From the NCBI GenBank assembly GCA_947494405.1, contig CANLWQ010000022.1, positions 1-13,044 of the forward strand: a stretch of 13,044 nucleotides of DNA. Direction: 5' to 3'. The notes under the pieces were generated by a model. It was given only the letters and a program-made list of their open reading frames with translations. It ran no database searches and had not been told where the DNA came from. This document shows, piece by piece, positions 7,415 to 13,044 of this stretch (positions within the stretch are counted from its first letter, which is position 1; every line of letters starts with the position of its first letter). Made by a program: the position numbers and the translations under genes. The stretch is from Comamonadaceae bacterium (GTDB lineage: Bacteria > Pseudomonadota > Gammaproteobacteria > Burkholderiales > Burkholderiaceae_C).

Positions 7415-8791
7415 ATGAAACCCTTTTTTACTCTCACCCGCGCTTTGGTTGTGAGTGCATTGTGTGGTGGCGCTTATGTGCTGAGCGCTCAAACCATCAA
7501 GCCCGCGCCTGCGGGCGGTGCTGCACCGGGCTTGAGTGTGCGCAACTTGCCTCAGGCAATGGCAACCAGCGAAGCTTCACGTGCTTCTGACTTTATTGTG
7601 GCGGTGGTCGACAACGAACCCATCACCAACCAAGAGGTCAACCGCTTGGCGTCCATGGCGGATCCAGCCGCGGCTCAGTTGGGGCGCAATAACTTATTGA
7701 TTGAAGCTTTGGAAACCTTGATTGATGAGGCCGCACAAATAGGCATTGCCAAGCAATACGGCATACAAATCAGCGCTGAGGAGTTGGCGCAGGCGATAGA
7801 GAGAACCGCCCAACGCAATCAAATCAGCATCACGCAAATGCAGCAGCGCTTACAAGAGCAAAACCTGTCTTGGGAACAGTACCGCGCACAAGTGCGCAGG
7901 CAAATGCAGTTGCAAAAGGTGAGAGAAAAAGAGGTCAATGCGCGCATCAAGATTCAAGACTTTGAAGTCGATGATTTTTTGCAAGCACGCAACATTGCAA
8001 GCAACCCGAATGCCGACATCAACATTGCGCATATTTTGTTTGAGTTACCGGAAAACCCCACAGGAGACCAAGTGGCCAGACAACTGACCAAGGCGGATGA
8101 GGTGATGCGAAAACTCAAAGCGGGTGAGGATTTTTCAAAACTCGCCGCGCAGTTCTCAAACGCCGCAGACAAAACCAATGGTGGTGTTTTGGGCTTGCGC
8201 TCACCCAGCCGTTACCCCAGTCTGTTTGTCGATGCTTTAAAAGACACGGCGGTGGGTCAATGGGTGGGTCCGGTGCGCTCTGCGGCCGGCTTGCATTTGT
8301 TAAAACTCATCGATAAACGCAGCGCTGATGCACTGCCCCTGACGGTGACGCAAACCCGTGCGCGGCATATTTTGTTGCGCCCCGGGGGCAAGCTCAGCCA
8401 AGACGCCGCCCGCGCGCAATTGGCCACCTACAAGCGGCAAATTGAATTGGGCTTGGCCTTGTTTGAATCTCTGGCCAAAGAGCATTCACAAGACGGCAGC
8501 GCCAACCAAGGCGGCGACTTGGGCTGGGCCAACCCCGGGATGATGGTGCCCGAATTCGAAGACGCGATGAACAAGCTGGCACCTGGCCAAGTGGGCGACC
8601 CGCTGGTCTCGCGCTTTGGTGTGCACCTGATACAGGTATTGGAGCGGCGCGAGGCGCCCCTTAGCTTGCGCGAGCAGCAAGACATGGCGCGCGGCATTTT
8701 GCGCGAGAAAAAATTCGAAGAAGCCTATGTCAGTTGGCAACGCGAGGTGCGCGGGCGCGCCTATGTGGAATACCGCGAAACGCCGCAATAA
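7415..8791 (+). CDS. surA: Periplasmic chaperone / peptidyl-prolyl isomerase SurA
   Basis: SurA escorts unfolded outer-membrane proteins, including LptD, across the periplasm to the BAM complex. From ATG 7415 the product has 458 residues. Its signal peptide MKPFFTLTRALVVSALCGG... is cut near LSA-Q (about residue 24). The N-terminal chaperone domain (about 45-195) contains VDNEPITNQEVNRL and a helical region with LSWEQYRAQVRRQ. Two parvulin domains follow, with IAHILFELP near residue 206 and RARHILLRPGG near 318. A GG-LGW motif in the second (GGDLGWANPG) is typical of active parvulin folds. An earlier ATG at 7400 overlaps the lptD stop by eight bases but would add an acidic residue to the signal's n-region, so I prefer 7415. 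No Shine-Dalgarno sequence is clear; coupling to lptD translation is likely. It is slightly longer than E. coli SurA (428). Confidence 0.93.
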   Translation: MKPFFTLTRALVVSALCGGAYVLSAQTIKPAPAGGAAPGLSVRNLPQAMATSEASRASDFIVAVVDNEPITNQEVNRLASMADPAAAQLGRNNLLIEALETLIDEAAQIGIAKQYGIQISAEELAQAIERTAQRNQISITQMQQRLQEQNLSWEQYRAQVRRQMQLQKVREKEVNARIKIQDFEVDDFLQARNIASNPNADINIAHILFELPENPTGDQVARQLTKADEVMRKLKAGEDFSKLAAQFSNAADKTNGGVLGLRSPSRYPSLFVDALKDTAVGQWVGPVRSAAGLHLLKLIDKRSADALPLTVTQTRARHILLRPGGKLSQDAARAQLATYKRQIELGLALFESLAKEHSQDGSANQGGDLGWANPGMMVPEFEDAMNKLAPGQVGDPLVSRFGVHLIQVLERREAPLSLREQQDMARGILREKKFEEAYVSWQREVRGRAYVEYRETPQ

Positions 8792-9571
8792 GTGAAACAC
8801 CAAGCCCGCAAGCGTTTTGGTCAACATTTCCTGACCGACCAGGGCGTTATCGCCGACATTGTCGACGCGATTAACCCGCAAGCTGGGCAGCATATGGTGG
8901 AGATTGGCCCGGGCTTGGCGGCCATGACCCAGCCCTTGGTCGAGCGCGTAGGCCATTTGCAAGTCATTGAGCTGGACCGCGATTTGGCAGCCCGTTTGCG
9001 CCAACATGCGCAACTCACGGTGCACGAGGCCGATGTACTGAAAGTCGATGTCACCGCGCTGGCGGCTGTTTTGCACACCCAAAGCCTGAGGGTGGTGGGC
9101 AATCTGCCCTACAACATATCCACCCCGATTTTGTTTCACTTGCTAGACCATGTATCGGTGATTCAAGACCAGCACTTCATGTTGCAAAAAGAGGTGGTCG
9201 AGCGCATGGTGGCCAAGCCCTCTACGGCAGCTTATGGCCGCTTGAGCGTGATGCTGCAGTGGCGCTATGCCATGGAGATGGTGGTTGAGGTGGGCCCCAT
9301 GGCGTTTGACCCGCCCCCCAGAGTCGACAGCGCGGTGGTGCGCATGACCCCGCATGCACAGCCCGCGCCGGTGGCGGTGGCCTTGCTGAGTGAGTTGGTG
9401 CAAGTGGCTTTTAGCCAAAGGCGTAAATTGCTTCGCCACACCTTAGGCCGCTGGCTGCAAGAGCGCGGCGTGGGTGCAGATTTTGATGTGCAGCGTCGCG
9501 CCGAAGAGGTGGCGGTGGCCGAGTATGTGCTGCTGGCGCAGCAAGCCAGCGCCAGCAGGCCTTTTCTTTAA
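8792..9571 (+). CDS. rsmA: 16S rRNA dimethyladenosine transferase RsmA (KsgA)
   Basis: RsmA dimethylates two adjacent adenosines (A1518/A1519) near the 3' end of 16S rRNA during late 30S assembly. The 259-residue product begins at GTG, directly after the surA stop TAA with no gap, which implies coupled translation. [11 protein letters not shown] at the N-terminus, motif [12 protein letters not shown] (close to E. coli [11 protein letters not shown]), [12 protein letters not shown], and the catalytic motif NLPYN at residues 104-108 are all present. [12 protein letters not shown] and [12 protein letters not shown] mark the C-terminal part. In E. coli pdxA lies between surA and rsmA; it is absent here. 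The TAA stop shares the TTAA at 9568-9571 with the stop of converging pckG, leaving no room for an intergenic terminator. Confidence 0.96.
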   Translation: MKHQARKRFGQHFLTDQGVIADIVDAINPQAGQHMVEIGPGLAAMTQPLVERVGHLQVIELDRDLAARLRQHAQLTVHEADVLKVDVTALAAVLHTQSLRVVGNLPYNISTPILFHLLDHVSVIQDQHFMLQKEVVERMVAKPSTAAYGRLSVMLQWRYAMEMVVEVGPMAFDPPPRVDSAVVRMTPHAQPAPVAVALLSELVQVAFSQRRKLLRHTLGRWLQERGVGADFDVQRRAEEVAVAEYVLLAQQASASRPFL

Positions 9572-11418
9572 GCCTCTAGGCGCTGGGCAATCGCTCGCTG
9601 GGTGGCGGGCAATTCAGGCGGCAGGTGGTGGGCCAGCTGCTCAAACAACTCTTCATGCAGCTTTAACTCTTGCACCCAAGCGGCTTTGTCCACATGGGTG
9701 ACTGTGTGGAACTGCGCGGGGGTGAAATCCAACCCCGCCCAATTCAGCTCATCAAATTGGGGGCTGACACCAAACACGTTTTCACTGCCTGTGGCTTTGC
9801 CTTGGACGCGGTCAATCATCCACTTCAACACACGCATGTTCTCGCCGTAGCCAGGCCACACAAACCGGCCCGCCTCATCTTTGCGAAACCAGTTGACGCA
9901 AAAAATGGCCGGCAGCTTGGCGCCGCCGCTTTGCAGCTTGTGGCCCAGTTGCAGCCAGTGTTGAAAATAATCGCTCATGTGGTAACCCATGAAAGGCAAC
10001 ATGGCAAACGGGTCGCGGCGCACCACGCCTTGTTGGCCGGCGGCGGCGGCGGTGGTCTCCGAGCCCATGGTGGCGGCCATGTAAACACCCTCCACCCAGT
10101 TGCGCGCTTGGGTCACCAAGGGCACGGTGGTCGAGCGGCGACCGCCAAAAATAAAGGCGTCAATCGCCACACCTTCAGGGTCGTCCCATGCGCTGTCAAG
10201 CGCGGGGTTGTTGGTGGCGGCCACGGTGAAGCGCGCGTTGGGGTGGGCGGCTTTGGCACCGGTTTCTTTGGCGATGGCCGGTGTCCAGTCTTTGCCTTGC
10301 CAGTCTATGCAATGCGCGGGTGCTTCGCTCATGCCTTCCCACCACACATCGCCGTCGTCGGTCAGCCCCACATTGGTGAAGATCACGTCGCGGTCCAAGC
10401 TGGCCATGCAGTTGGGGTTGGTCAAGGTGTTGGTGCCCGGGGCCACGCCAAAGTAGCCGGCTTCGGGGTTGATGGCGCGCAAACGCCCATCTGCGCTGGG
10501 CTTGATCCAAGCGATATCGTCGCCAATCGTGGTGACCTTCCAGCCAGGCATGCCCGCGGGGGGAATCAGCATGGCGAAATTGGTTTTGCCGCATGCGCTG
10601 GGAAAAGCCGCCGCCACATGGAATTTTTGACCTTCGGGGTTGGTCACGCCCAAGATCAGCATGTGCTCGGCCAGCCAGCCTTGGTCTCGTCCCATGTTCG
10701 AGGCAATACGCAACGCAAAGCATTTTTTGCCCAACAAAGCGTTGCCGCCGTAGCCAGAGCCGTAAGACCAAATTTCACGGGTTTCGGGATAGTGAACGAT
10801 GTATTTGGTGCTGTTGCAAGGCCAACGCACATCTTTTTGACCAGCTTGCAAGGGCGCGCCCACGCTGTGCACGCAAGGTACAAACTCGCCATCAGTGCCC
10901 AACACCTCGTACACGGCTTGGCCCATGCGGGTCATGATCTTCATATTCACCGCAACATAGGCGCTGTCGGAGAGTTCTATGCCGATATGGGCAATCGGGC
11001 TGCCCAAGGGGCCCATGGAAAAAGGCACTACATACATGGTGCGACCCGCCATGCAGCCATCAAACAGCGGCTGCAAGGTTTGGCGCATCTCAGCGGGCGC
11101 CATCCAGTTGTTGGTGGGGCCGGCGTTTTCTTTGTGTTCAGAACAAATATAGGTGCGGTCTTCAACACGCGCCACGTCCGAGGGGTCGGAGCAGGCCAAA
11201 AACGAGTTGGGGCGTTTGATGGGGTTGAGTTGTTTGAAGGTGCCGGCGTCGACCAAGCGCTGGCACAGCATGTGGTACTCGGCATCGCTGCCGTCGCACC
11301 AGTGAACAGCGGCAGGCTTGCACAAAGCCACCATGTCGGCGACCCAAGCAAGCAGCTTGGGGTTTTTCACAAAAGACGGGGGTGTCAACCCTGTTCCCTG
11401 AGGGGCGGGTGCGTTCAT
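9568..11418 (-). CDS. pckG: Phosphoenolpyruvate carboxykinase (GTP)
   Basis: A 616-residue cytoplasmic enzyme converting oxaloacetate and GTP to phosphoenolpyruvate, CO2 and GDP, the first step of gluconeogenesis. The P-loop is FPSACGKTN, with the reactive cysteine of the GTP-type family at Cys276 and Lys278. The kinase-2/metal motif [13 protein letters not shown] follows about 30 residues later, and [15 protein letters not shown] and [13 protein letters not shown] are typical of the nucleotide-binding C-terminal part. The substrate-binding region [19 protein letters not shown] lies near residue 220. The ATG at 11418 is preceded by AGGAG with a six-base gap, a good ribosome binding site. It appears to be a single-gene unit: a terminator lies upstream, and the gene converges on rsmA. 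A long open frame antisense to it is a composition artefact. Confidence 0.97.
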   Translation of the reverse strand: MNAPAPQGTGLTPPSFVKNPKLLAWVADMVALCKPAAVHWCDGSDAEYHMLCQRLVDAGTFKQLNPIKRPNSFLACSDPSDVARVEDRTYICSEHKENAGPTNNWMAPAEMRQTLQPLFDGCMAGRTMYVVPFSMGPLGSPIAHIGIELSDSAYVAVNMKIMTRMGQAVYEVLGTDGEFVPCVHSVGAPLQAGQKDVRWPCNSTKYIVHYPETREIWSYGSGYGGNALLGKKCFALRIASNMGRDQGWLAEHMLILGVTNPEGQKFHVAAAFPSACGKTNFAMLIPPAGMPGWKVTTIGDDIAWIKPSADGRLRAINPEAGYFGVAPGTNTLTNPNCMASLDRDVIFTNVGLTDDGDVWWEGMSEAPAHCIDWQGKDWTPAIAKETGAKAAHPNARFTVAATNNPALDSAWDDPEGVAIDAFIFGGRRSTTVPLVTQARNWVEGVYMAATMGSETTAAAAGQQGVVRRDPFAMLPFMGYHMSDYFQHWLQLGHKLQSGGAKLPAIFCVNWFRKDEAGRFVWPGYGENMRVLKWMIDRVQGKATGSENVFGVSPQFDELNWAGLDFTPAQFHTVTHVDKAAWVQELKLHEELFEQLAHHLPPELPATQRAIAQRLEA

Positions 11419-11424
11419 GCAGAT

Positions 11425-11429
11425 CTCCT
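11425..11429 (-). promoter_or_regulatory. Ribosome binding site of pckG
   Basis: On the minus strand AGGAG lies six bases before the pckG ATG. It supports the start at 11418. Confidence 0.75.
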
Positions 11430-11435
11430 AGCTTC

Positions 11436-11466
11436 AATTGATTAAGGTCAATTCCCTGTTCCAGGG
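11436..11466. repeat. Two adjacent dyads in the pckG leader
   Basis: AATTGA-N6-TCAATT (11436-11453) is a perfect 6-bp inverted repeat. It is followed at once by CCCTG-N3-CAGGG (11454-11466), a 5-bp dyad with a three-base loop. Both lie 18-48 bases upstream of the pckG start on its coding strand. They could be operators or leader hairpins. CCCTGTTCC also occurs as a direct repeat at 11389-11397 and 11454-11462. I could not find a convincing -35/-10 pair for pckG here, so regulation is inferred only from symmetry. Confidence 0.35.
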
Positions 11467-11494
11467 TGTATCAAGGAACTCACCTCAAGCCAAT

Positions 11495-11516
11495 AAAAAA
11501 AGCGCCCTAAAGGCGC
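11495..11516 (-). terminator. Rho-independent terminator after the small membrane protein gene
   Basis: On the minus strand GCGCC (11516-11512) pairs with GGCGC (11506-11502) around a five-base loop and is followed by seven T residues (11501-11495). It lies 28 bases after the stop of the 45-residue gene and upstream of pckG, so it separates the two units. On the plus strand there is no T-run after the hairpin, so it should act mainly in one direction. Confidence 0.85.
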
Positions 11517-11543
11517 CTAGGGTTTAAGGAGTCGCAGTGCAAC

Positions 11544-11681
11544 TCAGGCCATGACAACTGCAATAAAGGCCAACAAAAAAATCAATATACCGCCGCCAAT
11601 GGGCAGCACGATGGGCATCAAGGGCACGATGGCTTCAACTGGGTCTTGTTCTTCGCCGTCATGGGGTTGTAAATCAGACAT
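11544..11681 (-). CDS. Small single-pass membrane protein, 45 residues, unknown function
   Basis: The minus strand from ATG 11681 to TGA 11544 encodes 45 residues. The first ~17 are hydrophilic and acidic (MSDLQPHDGEEQDPVEA). The rest is one continuous hydrophobic segment, IVPLMPIVLPIGGG then ILIFLLAFIAVVMA, which can span the membrane and ends at the C-terminus. An acidic N-terminus before a C-terminal helix suggests a tail-anchored small membrane protein; topology is uncertain. The gene is supported by a strong AAGGAG eight bases before the ATG, a -10-like TAGAAT upstream on the same strand, and a rho-independent terminator just after the stop. It is divergent from metH. I do not recognise the family and assign no function. 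Confidence 0.75.
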   Translation of the reverse strand: MSDLQPHDGEEQDPVEAIVPLMPIVLPIGGGILIFLLAFIAVVMA

Positions 11682-11689
11682 TTGCTTGG

Positions 11690-11695
11690 CTCCTT
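11690..11695 (-). promoter_or_regulatory. Strong ribosome binding site of the 45-residue membrane protein
   Basis: AAGGAG on the minus strand lies eight bases before the ATG at 11681. It is among the best Shine-Dalgarno matches in the window and is a main reason for calling this short gene. Confidence 0.75.
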
Positions 11696-11706
11696 AAAGG
11701 GGAGTT

Positions 11707-11737
11707 GGATTCTAACCACGCCAAGCTTCTAGAATCC
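11707..11737. promoter_or_regulatory. Symmetrical divergent promoter/operator between metH and the small membrane protein gene
   Basis: GGATTCTA (11707-11714) and TAGAATCC (11730-11737) form a perfect 8-bp inverted repeat with a 15-base centre. Each arm contains TAGAAT, a five-of-six match to the -10 consensus, pointing outward. The right arm faces metH, whose ATG is eight bases further on. The left arm, read on the minus strand, faces the small membrane protein gene. The -35 positions are weak on both strands. The element could be two back-to-back promoters, an operator, or both. Confidence 0.45.
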
Positions 11738-11742
11738 TGACC

Positions 11743-12813
<1,071 letters not shown>

Positions 12814-12824
12814 CCAAAAGTAAT

Positions 12825-12851
12825 ATAAATAATTCACAAATTTATTTTTTT
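12825..12851 (+). terminator. Weak A/T-only hairpin with T-run after metH (possible terminator)
   Basis: ATAAAT (12825-12830) and ATTTAT (12840-12845) can pair around a nine-base loop and are followed by a T-run to 12851. The stem has only A-U pairs, so it would be weak. It is placed correctly to end metH transcription before the next promoter. Confidence 0.3.
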
Positions 12852-12880
12852 GTTGACATTAACAAAGATAAGCGCAAAAT
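12849..12880 (+). promoter_or_regulatory. Promoter with overlapping dyad for the last, partial gene
   Basis: A perfect -35 TTGACA (12853-12858) is followed after 16 bases by CAAAAT (12875-12880), a four-of-six -10. The start would fall near 12887, about 25 bases before the ATG. TTTGTT-N6-AACAAA (12849-12866) is a perfect inverted repeat that covers the -35, a common position for a repressor site. The surroundings are much more AT-rich than the rest of the window. Confidence 0.5.
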
Positions 12881-12911
12881 AGCATACTTATTTATGCATT
12901 GGAGTTAAACC

Positions 12912-13044
12912 ATGAGTTTCTTTGCGCTTTCTCACAGTTCTTCTTGGCAGGCTTTTTGGGTGCAATCCGCGGGTAACAGCCGCCTTTACCAAGAGTCATT
13001 CAGTTTGTTTAACAAAAAGCCTTTGGCTGCACAGCAAACGCCAG
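12912..13044 (+). CDS. Unrecognised protein, N-terminal 44 residues (cut by window edge)
   Basis: An open frame from ATG 12912 to the window end encodes 44 residues, beginning MSFFALSHSSSWQAFWVQ and continuing with a mixed polar segment (residues 20-44, including SLFNKKPLAAQQTP). It is supported by GGAG seven bases before the ATG and a TTGACA promoter upstream. I do not recognise the family. There is no signal peptide or long hydrophobic helix in what is visible. It is not the start of the missing methionine synthase modules, which would be expected to begin near a folate-binding-domain sequence. GCATA (12882-12886) and TATGC (12893-12897) can form a small hairpin just before the ribosome binding site. 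The frame could also be short and end soon after the window. Confidence 0.55.
   Translation, partial: MSFFALSHSSSWQAFWVQSAGNSRLYQESFSLFNKKPLAAQQTP

Noticed and set aside
8486..9139. A 217-codon minus-strand open frame across the surA/rsmA junction
   Set aside because: Both plus-strand genes are well conserved through this stretch, and the antisense translation resembles no known family.
9670..11445. A 591-codon open frame on the plus strand opposite pckG
   Set aside because: The minus strand encodes a complete, conserved PEP carboxykinase. The opposite frame is rich in His, Gly and Ala as expected from complementary GC-rich codons, and shows no recognisable domain.
11682..11742. Riboswitch (SAH, cobalamin) upstream of metH
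   Set aside because: Only 61 bases separate metH from the divergent small gene, too few for a cobalamin riboswitch, and no SAH-riboswitch elements were seen. The notable structure is the short DNA inverted repeat.

Overview
The window looks like chromosomal DNA from a betaproteobacterium of the order Burkholderiales, probably a freshwater Comamonadaceae member (Limnohabitans- or Rhodoferax-like; the genus is a guess). The evidence is the metX-metW pair, a methionine synthase split so that its homocysteine-binding part is a separate 356-residue gene, GTP-type PEP carboxykinase, and the lptD-surA-rsmA cluster divergent from amgK. Base composition is moderate GC and fairly even until the last ~230 bases, where it becomes clearly AT-rich. 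It is mainly housekeeping DNA: I see no phage, IS, CRISPR or defence genes.

Layout. Bases 1-301 (minus) hold the first 100 codons of an ammonium transporter cut by the window edge. A 223-base divergent control region follows, with a sigma-54-like promoter for the transporter on one strand. On the other strand are a -10 box, a dyad and a convincing SAM-II-type riboswitch aptamer leading into metX-metW-alpha/beta hydrolase (525-3103). rsmE and amgK (minus, 3100-4944) converge on that operon and diverge from lptD-surA-rsmA (plus, 4996-9571). pckG (minus, 9568-11418) converges on rsmA. Upstream of pckG lie a leader with two dyads, a clear rho-independent terminator, and a gene for a 45-residue single-pass membrane protein with a strong ribosome binding site. 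That small gene is divergent from metH (N-terminal module, 11743-12813) across 61 bases containing a symmetrical inverted repeat. The window ends in an AT-rich stretch with a TTGACA promoter and the first 44 codons of an unrecognised gene.

Functional links. metX/metW and metH are the entry and final steps of methionine synthesis. The riboswitch would let S-adenosylmethionine, the downstream product, restrain homoserine acylation. amgK (cell-wall sugar salvage), lptD and surA (outer-membrane assembly) form an envelope group, while rsmE and rsmA modify 16S rRNA. pckG is the gluconeogenic PEP carboxykinase.

The most interesting signals are regulatory: the SAM-II aptamer in a presumed betaproteobacterium, the dyad against its promoter, the palindromic metH/small-protein promoter, and the AT-rich junction after metH where the rest of methionine synthase might have been expected. 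I found no strong evidence for a wholly new system.
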